This document shows positions 22,528 through 33,191 of a stretch of DNA of 64,000 bases, one piece after another. The stretch's first letter is position 1; every line of letters starts with the position of its first letter. This stretch comes from Bilabrum cf. latius. Its lineage: Eukaryota > Bigyra: Bicosoecida > Bigyra > Bicosoecida. The stretch spans positions 806,001 to 870,000 of the forward strand of contig OZ237759.1 of assembly GCA_965178125.1 (NCBI GenBank), in the 5' to 3' direction. The translations under genes were made by a program, and so were the position numbers. The notes beneath the pieces were generated by a model that saw nothing but the letters and a program-made list of their open reading frames with translations, searched no databases and had not been told where the DNA came from.

Positions 22528-23595
22528 ATGTCATTATCATACGATGAAATACCAAATAGTCATTTAGTTGCTTTAAGAGAATACAAGCACAAGAAGAGGA
22601 ACAAAAGCGTCTTTTTTAGTGAAGATGTAGGGGAAAAAGTCATAACTCCAGAAGATATAAGTGATGATTTACTTGAAGAGTACTATGGAAAGAGAGCAAT
22701 TAAATATGAGAAGAATAAAAAAGCATTACGTGAAGAGATGTGTAAGTTAGTGAATGGAAATAAAAAACTAGTTAGAAAGACTAACGAGTTAAGAATAGAT
22801 GATAAGAGTTAGTTTGAAATAGTCCCATTCTTTGATGATGAGACCAAAAGACAAATACACTATTTAAGTGGTTAGGCTGGTGCTGGTAAGTCTTATATTG
22901 CTAAGTCTTTACTCAAGTATTATCATATGTTCATTCCAAAGAAGAGGGTTTTAGTCATTACACCAGTACAGGAAACAAATCCAACTTATTTAAAATATGG
23001 TAATTTTATTGATATTGATAAATTAGTAGCAGTAGATAGAAACGATAGTTATGATGACTTAATGAGGAAATATAAAGAAGAAAAGATATTCTTTAGGTAG
23101 GAAAAGAAGTCATTAGAACCTCATGAATTAATTAAAAGAGAGTAAGAGATAGAAAGAATGAAACCAACAAGTAAAGACAAGACTAAGGCATCATTTACCA
23201 CTACTCCATTGTATGAAGAATGGGCAAAATAGGGTCCTTCTGTGGTGGTATTTGATGATTATGAAGCCTTAAACGGGGATAAAAAGTAGAGGGCGTTATT
23301 CTTAATTAAGCGTATAGGTGAAGTTGGAAGACATAGCTCAACAAATATGATAGTTATAAGTCATTTAACGAATGATTATGCGAATACTAGGTCAATAGTC
23401 ATGGAAAGTCATAATATTATTTTATTTAAGAGAAATCTATGGAAATTTAGCAAATATTTAATGAAAGCATATTTAGGATTTGATGCAAGTCTTATAAATC
23501 GTGTTTATAAATTGTTTGGAGAAGGTAATAGATGGCTATGTATTAATAAGACGTATAATTTTATCACTTGTCCTAAATAGATGTTCGTATATTAA
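22528..23595 (+). pseudogene. Genome-packaging ATPase (FtsK/HerA type) with in-frame TAA
   Basis: Walker A is LSGQAGAGKSYIAKSLL (the Q is TAG) and Walker B is SVVVFDDYEAL. The ...NMIVISHLTNDY and WLCINKTYNF segments fit the polinton/virophage packaging ATPase that drives DNA into capsids. Six TAG codons are read as Gln. One TAA sits in frame at 23143-23145, in the Lys/Glu-rich variable region between Walker A and Walker B, and the frame stays coding-like after it to the TAA at 23593. Under this code a single G-to-A change turns a TAG Gln into TAA stop, so this is probably a recent nonsense mutation. Without it the protein would be 355 aa, the family's usual size. Confidence 0.85.
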
Positions 23596-23614
23596 TTTTC
23601 TTAGTATTAAGTAT

Positions 23615-24163
23615 ATGGATATAACCACTGCATTAAGTCCTGAAGAGGTACAAAGACTATACTTTACATTTACAAAGTAGCATATACCAGTTATAATGTA
23701 TGAAGAAATAAGTGATACTAATAACATCAGACAATTTCTAGATGAAAATCCTTTATTTGTCCTTTATTATCCTAACTTAGTAGAAGGAGCAACAATGAGC
23801 GGTCATTATACTGCGGTCATATTTAATAAATCAAAGAATACTCTTTATTTTTGGGATAGTTATGGTCAATTACCTGATACTCATATTCCAGTCGTAGGAG
23901 GAGTCATAGACCCATAGAAGCTATATGATAGAAGTAGTCTTCTAATAGATCACGTATTAGATGCTGGTATTAATGTTGACTATTCAAATCAAAAGAATCA
24001 ATTAATATCAAATAACTCTGCCACATGCGGTCGGTGGAGTGTGCTCAGACTTCTCTTTCATAATTTAACGAATGATTAGTTTAATAGTCAATTAAAGAAG
24101 GCTTTTAAAAAGTATGGAGGAGGACTAGATAATGATGAACTTATTACTTTGATAATTAGTTAA
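23615..24163 (+). CDS. Ulp1/adenain-like cysteine protease, 182 aa
   Basis: Maturation protease of the adenovirus/virophage type that processes capsid precursors. The triad is visible in order: His in SGHYTAV, Asp in FWDSYG, and Cys in SATCGRW. Gln/Asn residues between them fit the oxyanion position. Three TAG codons are read as Gln. The length is typical for virophage proteases. It starts 20 bp after the ATPase stop, with GTATATGG at the start, so the two genes form a tight pair in the usual virophage ATPase-protease-penton-MCP order. Confidence 0.9.
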
Positions 24164-24259
24164 TATGACATATACCATAAATTTTTAGATATTGAAAATT
24201 GATATCTATAAGGTGGCCATATTAAAAAGACTAAAATATAAAAATGAATACGGGTACGC

Positions 24260-24315
24260 GCCCAGAATTGCGGAAATATATCTTAATATCCTAATATATT
24301 ATCGCAATTTGGGGC
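24260..24315 (-). repeat. 56-bp palindrome, copy 13 (type B)
   Basis: Type B, between the protease and minor capsid genes. Confidence 0.9.
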
Positions 24316-24430
24316 GCTGGTATTATACTATATCTTAAGATACTAAATTTTTAAAATTTCGGAATATTGGATTTTTTCAATGAGTCAAATAATTAATAAA
24401 AACTTTTTTAAAAAGTCATTACGGGTAAGC

Positions 24431-24486
24431 GCCCAGAATTGCGGAAATATATCTTAAATAGCTATAATATTACCGCAATTTGGGGC
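24431..24486 (-). repeat. 56-bp palindrome, copy 14 (type A)
   Basis: Type A, 37 bp before the minor capsid start codon, paired with copy 13. Confidence 0.9.
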
Positions 24487-24523
24487 ATTAGACAAGACTT
24501 ATTTTCTTGATAAATGTTATAGA

Positions 24524-25450
24524 ATGGTAGAGATTCAAGAACCAGATATCTTTTATATTAACTCATAGGATACTATAACATCTATTAATACTAATAGACC
24601 AGTATCAATACATGAACAGCGTCAAGGTAATATCTTGACAAATTCACAAAACTACTTATTATCACTTGACCGATGGACTCTTAAATGTCGTATTCCTTTA
24701 TTTGTAGCAAGTAAAGAAGTAAAGAATAGCGATAATTAGTCAATTTATAAGATGTCGTTTGTGAAGAAGAGTGATGGAACTACTTACACTCGTAATATTG
24801 TCTTAACTAAGCCGTTATATTATAGTCTTAAGACCCTATCTAATGAATTTAATAATACTCTTAGTGATTTATGTGGAGATGCTAGTATTCCAACTGATAG
24901 TATAGTATTTGAATATCACGGTAAGACTAAAACATTTAGTTTCACCCGTTTAGCCGCTTTTACAAGTGCGTGGACTTTAAGTTTTAACTTTCCTTTATTC
25001 TCTATCTTTGAGACATTTGAATATGACGATGAAGGTAAAGACATCAAGAGTGATACTTATATAAATCTATTAGATGGATATAATGAATAGAGTGCTTCTA
25101 CCTTAGATTAGTTTCCTACTATGGAGTATATTCAAATTATTAGTCCATCACTTCCAATACTTCCAGAATTTACGCCATCATATAAAAGTACATCTAGTAC
25201 AGAGATACAAAGTGAAAATATCTTAAGTGATTTCAAGATAGACAATACAACAGGAACGAGTTTTATTAAAATAAACTTTAGTAGTGGAGGAAATCATAGA
25301 TGGCAATAGTTCTATAGATCAGCATTTAATAGTTATAGTATAGTACCGTATTTTAGAGATACTTTTGGAAACTTATACGAAATACCCTTTACTTTTGGAC
25401 AAGGACTTAATATAAAAGCTCTATTTAAAAGTAAAAAGTTAATAACTTAA
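24524..25450 (+). CDS. Minor capsid protein (penton-like), 308 aa
   Basis: Lies immediately before the major capsid gene, as the penton gene does in virophages and polintons. It is beta-rich (FEYHGKTKTFSFTRL, TLSFNFPLFS) with no transmembrane segment. The C-terminal YSIVPYFRDTFGNLYEIPFT resembles the closing strands of penton-base-like single jelly rolls in this lineage. Six TAG codons are read as Gln. It would form the capsid vertices. The assignment rests on position, size and fold features more than on sequence motifs. Confidence 0.78.
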
Positions 25451-25492
25451 AGTAAAAAATAAATAAATATCTTTAGTCTTAATATATTTATA

Positions 25493-27379
25493 ATGTCTGA
25501 TATGGATAATGTACCTGTAGCAGCACAAAGCAAAGTCGTAGATGACGTCTCAGAACTACCAGTAACTCAAATAGCTGACGAAAAACTCAACTTTGTGGGT
25601 GATAGTCAAGCTATTACTCTAGGAACTACCCTTGGATACTCTTCCAAGTTTCAAAATCACTACGAACCAGATGGTGGTAACTCTAGCGCAACTAATGCAT
25701 TTAGAAGTAATTATACTTTCGTAGTGCCATCAAATCAAGGAATGACTGACAGTAATCCCCGTCTAAGAGTTTCATTTGACGTATACATCTATGATAGTTA
25801 GAACAATGGAGCAGTAGCTCAAACTGATATCGTCAATAAGGTAGCCCCTTCTACATTTATGGTAAATTCAATGATCACAAGTTCCACAGTTAAAATGGGA
25901 GACTTATCTCGTAGTTCATCACCTTATCAATTAGTCAATTTAATAGCTAGAAGTCTTGACCGTGCCACTCTAGCACAAATAAGTCCTGTCTTTTAGGCTG
26001 ATAACACTTGGGAATTTAATACTGCCGCAAATGGTCTTGCTAAGTCTGTCCTTCAATGGGGTGTAAATGATGATAGTATTATGGAAGCTCGCGGTCCTGG
26101 TAAGAATTACCGCGCAACACTTGAAAAAGTGGATGCTAATACTCCAATACCTAATAATAATGTAACACCAACTCAAGACTATGTCAAATTACATATTGAA
26201 ATCTCTGAAGCACTTCTTGCACGTCCTTTCCAATATATGATGGGTGGTAATGCTAGACCTTTTGTTGATCATCCACAATTAAATGTTAATTTACAAATGA
26301 GAAATAACTTAATTGATAAGATGTTTAATACTTCAAGTGATTGGAATGGAGACTATGCTTTTGCTTTATCCGATTGCTAGATCCATTTTGATGTCTTTAC
26401 TTATAATACTCATCTTAACTTCTTGAAGAAAGTACCTAAACAAATATTCTACAACTCTGTTGACTTTGAACTACATGAAGAGCCTAAACTTGATAATCCT
26501 ATCACTACTAAAGGTGTCCATACTTTTAATAATTATCAACTTTAGACTTGCCCTTCTTGGTTTGCTGTGTGCTTAGTTGATTCTCAATATGGAGAAGCTA
26601 GTGGTACACCTCATAGAACACTTGCCATTAACAATATTAAAGTACAACTTAGGTCTTAGGGTTCTATTTTAGGAGAACTTACACAAGACGATATCTTTAG
26701 ACTTAGTGAAAGAAATGGATCAAATAGTGAGTATGCTTCTTTTACTAACTTAGATGTAACTGTAGGAGGTGCTTCTAAAGTATACGGATCTAATGGCTGG
26801 CTCTTATTTAGACTTAGTGATTTAAATACTCCTGAAACTATTCAAAGCAACAGTGCTGACCCTATTAGTATTCGTGTTCAAGTAGCCTATGACGAACCCC
26901 CAACCGCTGCTATGTCTCAAGGATATAAAGCTCAATTATTCTGTGCCTATGACAAGATTATCGTGAATACTAGAGGTGCCGCTATTGAATGGCGTGAAGA
27001 TAGTGCTTCTGTTGACCCTGAGAAAGTGGCTAAACCTTCTAATTATACATTTTCTAATATGAACTACTCTAAGAACGTATTAGGTGGAAGACGTCGTAAA
27101 GTGATGCAATTCTTTAAGAGAGCCTTTAACAAAGCTAAAGACTTAGGACGTAAAGTGGTAGACTTTGGAAAGAAAGCTAAAGCTAAATTTGATAAAGTGA
27201 AACCAGCTCTTCGTAAAGCAAGGCAAGCAGTAAGTGAATACTTACCCGATGAAGTGAATGACTTAGCTGAACGTGTTGGAGCAGGTCTTTTAACTAGTGG
27301 TGGAAGTCTTTTGACCAGTGGAGGTAAGAAATTAACTAAGGCTCAACTTATGAAACTTAGAAAGTAGCTCAATATGTGA
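25493..27379 (+). CDS. Major capsid protein (double jelly roll) with basic tail, 628 aa
   Basis: The largest structural protein, starting 43 bp after the minor capsid gene. Alternating beta segments fit the double-jelly-roll MCP of virophages and polinton-like viruses (NPRLRVSFDVYIYDS; PYQLVNLIARSL; HIEISEALLARPFQYMMGG; WLLFRLSDLNTPE; AQLFCAYDKIIVNTRGAAIEW). After about residue 510 comes a very basic helical extension (GGRRRKVMQFFKRAFNKAK) that ends in a GGSLLTSGG hinge and KKLTKAQLMKL. It looks like a DNA-binding or membrane-active peptide fused to the capsid protein, perhaps released by the neighbouring protease. Six or more TAG codons are read as Gln, including one six codons before the TGA. 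Confidence 0.9.
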
Positions 27380-27450
27380 GTCGTAAATTATTAATTAATA
27401 TTTAAAAGTTATAAATATTGACTAAATTTAAAAACTCAATACGGGTACGA

Positions 27451-27506
27451 GCCCAGAATTGCGAAAATATATCTTGAATAGCTATAATATTACCGCAATT
27501 TGGGGC
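27451..27506 (-). repeat. 56-bp palindrome, copy 15 (type A)
   Basis: Type A, after the major capsid gene. It has the tail variant ACGGGTACGA on the plus strand. Confidence 0.9.
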
Positions 27507-27550
27507 GGTCATACCTTAAGACTAGTTTAAATATTACGCCAAAAAATATC

Positions 27551-27564
27551 CACTATATATATAG
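27551..27564 (+). promoter_or_regulatory. TATA motif before the 27567 gene
   Basis: CACTATATATATAG lies 2 bp before the start codon, preceded by CGCCAAAAAATATC. Confidence 0.6.
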
Positions 27565-27566
27565 TT

Positions 27567-27989
27567 ATGGCAGCAGTATCACCGTGTGAAGACTTACTTT
27601 ATATGGAGTATTCATTCTTATTCTTACCACATAGAGAAGACCCAACACTTAAATCTCAAAAGGTTTACTTAGATGATGAACTTGAAGGAGATCCTGAAGA
27701 CATTGTAATAGATAAAGATTAGATATAGGTAAATAATAGAGGTCATATAAAGACATATGTAAGTGAAGGAGGCTTTACAAAGTTAAAGGTAGGATAGATA
27801 ATTGAAGAGATGGAGCAAGAGGTGCGTAATTAGAATGGTATTGATTATGATTGTATTTTTTATCATAAAGTTGAACACGACACCAGCACAGATATTTATA
27901 AAGTAGTATGGGGGTGGTATCCAGCAGACTTTCCAACAAATGGATGCGACCCTGCTATCTTGTATAAGAAACCCCCTAATATGGATTAA
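27567..27989 (+). CDS. Unknown viral protein, 140 aa
   Basis: Acidic protein with four TAG codons. Ends at TAA at 27987. Segments: VYLDDELEGDPEDIVIDKD, then YDCIFYHKVEHDTSTDIYKV, then WGWYPADFPTNG. No family recognised. It shares its promoter block (CGCCAAAAAATATC plus TATA) with the next two plus-strand genes, which suggests co-regulation. Confidence 0.68.
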
Positions 27990-28000
27990 TTATTAAAAAA

Positions 28001-28230
28001 ATTCTTTGAGCTAGTAATTATACCGATGGTTTGACTACTTGGCGAAGTCATTCGTAAGTCATTGTTGTAGCGGAGCCAGAACGTGAACTGATGCACCTGA
28101 AACCCTATTAAGTCTTACGACTAAGTCTGCTACAACCACTTACGACTACTTCTACAGTATCCAAACTCCCTTCAAAGACTTGCAAGACGTGTGCTTTGTC
28201 ATAAGTATGACTTACAGAACGACTCACGGC
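28001..28230. ncRNA. Candidate structured RNA region
   Basis: GC-richer than its surroundings and without an ORF. Perfect 8-bp arms 28052-28059/28138-28145 (TCGTAAGT/ACTTACGA) and 28064-28071/28129-28136 (GTTGTAGC/GCTACAAC) nest in register into one long stem with a small internal bulge and a 57-nt loop. Strand is unknown. A tRNA-like sequence follows immediately. Function unknown. Confidence 0.45.
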
Positions 28231-28235
28231 GATGT

Positions 28236-28304
28236 CAGTGGTGGGAATCGAACCCACGACCTTGACTTTGTGAAACAATCACGATATCACTAGACCAAGA
28301 CCAC
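28236..28304 (-). tRNA. tRNA-like sequence, degenerate (Glu-type?)
   Basis: On the minus strand a D-arm-like TGGTCTAGTG, an anticodon arm around GTTTCAC and a perfect T-arm (GTGGG TTCGATT CCCAC) occur with tRNA spacing. The GTTTCAC loop resembles tRNA-Glu (UUC). The acceptor stem pairs poorly, so this may be a decayed or unusually structured tRNA. It does not have the CUA anticodon needed to read TAG. Confidence 0.4.
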
Positions 28305-28366
28305 AACGCACCAAGAGGTTAAAAAAAAAATATTCAAATAAATTTTAAAATTCAATACGCCTAAAC

Positions 28367-28422
28367 GCCCAGAATTGCAGAAATATATCTTAAATAGCTA
28401 TAATATTACCGCAATTTCGGGC
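28367..28422 (-). repeat. 56-bp palindrome, copy 16 (type A)
   Basis: Type A, between the tRNA-like sequence and the 28477 gene. Confidence 0.9.
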
Positions 28423-28460
28423 GGTCATATCCTAAGTTTGATTATTCCGCCAAAAATATC

Positions 28461-28474
28461 TACTATATATATAG
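28461..28474 (+). promoter_or_regulatory. TATA motif before the 28477 gene
   Basis: TACTATATATATAG lies 2 bp before the start codon, preceded by CGCCAAAAATATC. Confidence 0.6.
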
Positions 28475-28476
28475 TA

Positions 28477-28929
28477 ATGTCAGATAATTTAGACTTCCAT
28501 TTAATTAAACAAGTTGATGATATATGTTTCACTGGTGTTGAATTCTATTAGGGATATCGAATAACTCAAGGTGAACAGCTTAAACAACTTAATTACTTAT
28601 TCGTAGATAACAAAAAGGATATTGATAAGTTTGTATCTATTTCATTTGTAAAAGAAGCAGATAAGGATGAGTTTGAGCTATTACTGGTTAATGAAAATGG
28701 AAAATTAGAAGACGACACAGATATATTTAAAACAGAGAGAGACCTTATTAAGTACTTGAAAGAAATAGATTTAAACAAAAAAGACTATTCAAATGATGAT
28801 GTTATGTTGTCAACATTTCCAATTATAATGATGAGCATACGAGATCTAGTAATCAATAGCAATATTGGTTCAATTGAGAGTATCAAAAAAGGTGATACAG
28901 ATCAATTTGACCACTTGAAAGATAACTAA
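28477..28929 (+). CDS. Unknown viral protein, 150 aa
   Basis: Single-gene cassette between palindrome copies 16 and 17. Acidic, with one TAG (GVEFYQGYR). Segments: ITQGEQLKQLNYLFVDNKKD, a Lys/Glu-rich middle, and a C-terminal STFPIIMMSIRDLVINS. No recognised domain. It shares MSD at its N-terminus and its promoter block with the next gene. Confidence 0.68.
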
Positions 28930-28950
28930 ATAAATTCAATACACGTACGC

Positions 28951-29006
28951 GCCCAGAATTGCGGAAATATATCTTAAATAGCTATAATATTACCGCAATT
29001 TCGGGC
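28951..29006 (-). repeat. 56-bp palindrome, copy 17 (type A)
   Basis: Type A, between the 28477 and 29067 genes. Confidence 0.9.
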
Positions 29007-29050
29007 GGTCATATCTTAAGACTAGTTTATTACTTTCGCCAAAAAATATC

Positions 29051-29064
29051 CACTATATATATAG
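29051..29064 (+). promoter_or_regulatory. TATA motif before the 29067 gene
   Basis: CACTATATATATAG lies 2 bp before the start codon, preceded by CGCCAAAAAATATC. Confidence 0.6.
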
Positions 29065-29066
29065 TA

Positions 29067-29417
29067 ATGTCAGATAAAGAAGATATCAAAATTGAACTAT
29101 CTCAAAATTTTATAGATGAATGTCTTGTTAAAGGTGTAGGTGTCGATGATGTAGTCAGTAGTATAGGTAAAAGTATTGAGAATCACTTTGATAAATATGT
29201 ATGGATGAAACCAAAAGACAAAGGTGATGGTTATCGTTAGAATGTCTTTAGTTTTAAATTCGACAATATTATCAAGAAACTCGAAAGTACATTGGAACAG
29301 TTAGAATATGAAGAGCAAGTGAAACACGTCTAGGAGCTGATGTATCGTGTTGAAAGAAGTGAATGTGAAAGGAAGAAGAGAGAAGAAAAAATTAAAAAGA
29401 CAAAAAGAGACCACTAA
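29067..29417 (+). CDS. Unknown viral protein, 116 aa
   Basis: Small helical, charged protein (MSDKEDIKIELSQNFIDECL at the start, Lys/Glu-rich coiled C-terminus near RVERSECERKKREEK). Two TAG codons are read as Gln. No family recognised. It is convergent with the primase-helicase gene (62 bp between stops). Confidence 0.66.
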
Positions 29418-29479
29418 GTCATTTTATATAAGGTATGTATTATTAAGTCTTATTAAGTTTTTTATTAATAAGTCATAAT

Positions 29480-32278
29480 TTAATTTTGTTGTTCTAGTGG
29501 ATCATTATCCTCATCAACAAATAAAGCGGGGTCTAAGTCAACCTCTATCTCTTCATCGGGTAATTGAACCTCTTCATCATCAACAAATATATCTACTTCA
29601 CGAGTCTTTTTCTTGTTAGACCAGATATATTCCATCTCATCAATAATATCCTAATTAAATTCTACATCATAGTTAATTTTCTTTTTCTTACAAGTCATAA
29701 ATATGTCTTTCCCAAACATTGATTTATATACTTTAAGTATTTCGTAATAAAGACCTTTATCAGTGGATAAGTCAACTTTACTTCTTCTTTGGCAGTCATA
29801 CACTGTCCTATATTCATCTGTTAAGTCTTGATCTAATACTTTCTTTTTGATATTATAATCAAGATTAGTTCTTTTAAGACCTAAAGTATCAATCATCTTA
29901 TTAAGTAAGACTAATTTTCTAGAACTAGACTTAGCATTGATAATATCAAACTCGCCTTTATTAATTGCTTTCACAAGTAAGTGCTTATCATCTTGTCTAA
30001 AGAATTTATTGAAATTAAATAAATTAGATAACTTACCTTTATTAATAAAGTACTCTTTGTATTTGTCAATATCACCTTCATCTAAGTCTAAATATTTATT
30101 AATCTTCTTGACATTAAGACAATTAATATCAAAATTTTCAAGTTGTTTTTCTTTAATGGTATCTTTGATTTCTTTATCCTTACATCTGGTGATCTTAACA
30201 GATAAATCATAAGACACGTCATAACCGGTATCAATTAACTACTTGATCATATGTAATTTAGGGTTTGTCTTATAACAATCTACCTTGTAAAGATAATTAC
30301 GATATAGTTTCTTGAATATGATTTTAACTTTGCTCATTTCTTCTTCTACTTTGTCTTCTACTTCTACCTCGTTGAAGTCGGGATATGTATCACTGACAAA
30401 TTTAACTAATTCTTCGTAGTCTTTTAAAGAGGTAGCCATAAAAGATTTAACTTGTGAAAGACTTTCATATGTGCTAGATCGTCCTTTCTAGTAATCAAAA
30501 AATATAGTGATATGTGATGGGTTTCTACATCTGTTAAGCTATTGAACCATTTGGGGAGGTGTGATAGTATGACCTTTGAAATAACCAAAGACTGGTCTAG
30601 TCATAGTGCTATCTATCCCGTAAATGACTTTAGGTGAGAAGATAATGATATCAAACAAATCCATATCATAGTCTTTGTCTTCGCTTTCTGCTGTAAGTAT
30701 TAAGATTTTATTTAATTTCTTATCTTTCTCGTTATCTATAATTTTAAGACTAATTAACTCATTGATTATATCAGCTTTTGTCTTACTATCACTAGCAAGC
30801 ATAAACTTCTTGTGTTTCATTAACTCATCTCTAAAAGTCTGTTCGTCATTAACAAATACAGTTTTGGTGCCCTTGAACCTGTTTCTGTCATTCCTAATAT
30901 ATTGATAATCTAATTTTAATAATTCTAAGAAATATAGAGCATCTTGAGATAAGTCAGCATCTGCTACTATGAACTACTTACAAGTGGTAAGAGCACGAAT
31001 AAGAGTAATGAAACTCATTGGTCGCCTACCATATAAAGTCGTAGAACTTAAACAGTGTTCTAAGATACTATTAAACTCATCTAAAAAGACAATATAATCC
31101 TTAAAGTTATAATTGCTAAGACTAACAATACTTTCAGGAGTAATAACAATACTATCACCCTATTTGTATTTATGGTCTTGATAGAATTTAGTTGATTTTG
31201 GAAGACTACGCATCTATTGCTTACCTAATAAAATACGACTAACAACTGATAAAAAGCTGTCATCTACTCTATTAAATAAATCATTAGCAGCAGTTGTCTT
31301 TCCAGAACCAGCCCCCGACTTAACGGCATAGTTGATACCTTTCTTAAAGAATTTAATATAACGACCTTTGTCGTCAGCAGTCAAATATCTACGGTCAATC
31401 TTCTAATTGACTTTCTTGACTACTTTATTCTTGAATATCTTGTATCGATAATATAGGCTAAGTCGTTTCTTTTCACTATCTAACTAGTTAAAGAACCATT
31501 CAACACATTGAAAAGTGGAATTTTGTAATAATCGAGTAAAAATTATCTTGTTCTTAGTCGACTAATAGCTTTCTACGTCTTGTTTGCTCCATTCATCAAA
31601 TATATCATATACCTTATTACCATCTACTGGATTTAAGTATTTAGCGATATAACTTGTAGCTCTACAAACTAGATGCCAGTTATATGAATTAGAATAATAC
31701 TCTTTACCTAATTGATATAAGTATTGTTTGTATTCTTCGGGTTTAATCATATAACGGTAGTCTTCAGCTGTAAGTTGTGGTGAATAGATATTTTGTAGTA
31801 TGAACATCTTGACGTCAGTTGGTATTCTTTTCACGGATGTCTTTTGTATTAGTTCGTATTTCTTACCGTTGATAGAGCTAGGAGGACACATGATAAAGCT
31901 ATCATTTGTGATCACATCTATATGTTCTTTTCTATTTACTGACCTCTTACTAAACTCTTCTTCATACTTAAAATACAAATGATATCCATTGGGAGACTTG
32001 ACAGTGTAAGTATTCATCTCTTGAATAAACTTATCAACACTACCATATTCCGCAATAAACTTACCATTTTGAAATTCAGTTTTATTTTTCTCTTTTTCAC
32101 AATCTAAGTCAAGGACAAAGAAACCTGCACGTCTTCCAGTAAGTAATCCAACATTAAGATTTGACTTTCTGGTGATAAGTTTAGTAGATTCCAAATTCTA
32201 CCAAGACTTAATAAGTGGTTGTTTAGAGTTGTGAGCTATTGAGAAATAAACAGGGTTAGATATGTGTTCGGTCGTCAT
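29480..32278 (-). CDS. Replication protein: PrimPol fused to UL9-like SF2 helicase, 932 aa
   Basis: One uninterrupted frame once ten or more TAG codons are read as Gln. Residues about 1-230 form an archaeo-eukaryotic primase-polymerase: NVGLLTGRRAGFFVLDLDCE carries the catalytic acidic pair, SPNGYHLYFKY the basic/His motif, and HIDVITNDSFIMCPPSS the third motif. From about residue 300 the helicase begins: Walker A SGAGSGKTTAANDLF, Walker B YIVFLDEFNSIL, then VADADLS, ASDSKTKAD and FSPKVIYGID. This is the motif order of herpesvirus-type origin-binding helicases (UL9 family). The C-terminal 300 residues are Lys-rich and unassigned, with an acidic tail. It would prime and unwind viral DNA, and no other polymerase gene is present. 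Confidence 0.88.
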
Positions 32279-32308
32279 TCTAGTATATACTATACTAAAG
32301 ATAATTTT

Positions 32309-32521
32309 TTAAGTCATTTTCTAGACGCACTATTTTGGCTTAAAGGATTGAGATGGATTTTCGCGCACAACTAGAGTATTTTTAAATTTTTCAATTTCTG
32401 CTGGGGATTTCCCGATTAGTAAATAACTTATAGTCTCTTGAAACTCTATTGGTAAGTCTTGTAATTGATGTATTGGTTTATTGATAACTTGATTATTTGA
32501 TTTGGTATCTATTAAATCCAT
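32309..32521 (-). CDS. Small unknown viral protein, 70 aa
   Basis: Starts at the ATG at 32521, reads through two TAG codons and ends at the TAA at 32309, 31 bp before the primase-helicase start. Segments: DTKSNNQVINKPIHQLQDLP and SYLLIGKSPAEIEKFKNTL. No domain recognised. Probably co-transcribed with its neighbours. Confidence 0.6.
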
Positions 32522-32553
32522 TATTAATAATACTATAATAATAGAATATATTT

Positions 32554-32763
32554 TTAAGTCTTATTTAATCCTTCTGTATCTGGTTCATCCTTAACCTGTT
32601 TTCTCTTCTAATAGTACCCCTTCCATTTCTCTTGATTCTTTTGGTAATATTTCTATTTAGCTTTTTTAATAGCTTCTTTCTTTTTGGTCTCCTATTCCTT
32701 GAGTCTTTGATAATCTTCCATAATGTCTTGAACCTATTTTAATACATCTTTAATATCTGGCAT
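32554..32763 (-). CDS. Small basic coiled-coil viral protein, 69 aa
   Basis: Starts at the ATG at 32763 after AGTATATTACTATAGTA. Almost entirely Lys/Glu/Gln/Tyr helix (KKKEAIKKAKQKYYQKNQEK). Four TAG codons make up much of its Gln content, so it is invisible under the standard code. It ends 33 bp before the next ORF and is the last gene before the right TIR. Confidence 0.55.
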
Positions 32764-32868
32764 TACTATAGTAATATACTAGATAAATCTTTAAGTTTTT
32801 AAAACTAGAAAATGACTTAAAATAAGTGGTATGAGTTAGTGAATATGTAAAATTGAATACGGGTGAGC

Positions 32869-32924
32869 GCCCAGAATTGCAAACATAATTTTCTTGATAC
32901 TTATATATTTCCGCAATTTGGGGC
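32869..32924 (-). repeat. 56-bp palindrome, copy 18 (type D)
   Basis: Right TIR counterpart of copy 6. Confidence 0.9.
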
Positions 32925-33135
32925 GGTCATATCTGGAGATACAATTTGGGGCGGTCATATCTGGAGATACAATTTGGGGCGGTCATATTTATTATTAGTT
33001 ATTTTAAAATATCTCGTCAAGTGGTTAAGTCTTTTTGTGATATCCCGTTAAGTGGTCAATAAAATGAACGGTAAGTCAAAAAAATTAATCAAAATAAAGA
33101 AGTAGTTGATTATTAATTATTGAAGACACCTAAGC

Positions 33136-33191
33136 GCCCAGAATTGCGGACATAATTTCTAGAATACTTATATATTTCCGCAATTTCGGGC
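33136..33191 (-). repeat. 56-bp palindrome, copy 19 (type D)
   Basis: Right TIR counterpart of copy 4. Confidence 0.9.

Noticed and set aside
28236-28304. Suppressor tRNA that reads TAG
   Set aside because: The loop gives UUC (or UCA if shifted), not CUA, and the acceptor stem pairs poorly. A tRNA for TAG must be elsewhere in the genome.
7612-32763. TAG codons as readthrough, selenocysteine or pyrrolysine sites, or mass pseudogenisation
   Set aside because: They are frequent in nearly every viral gene and in conserved host genes, coincide with conserved Gln, and no other stop is enriched in frame.
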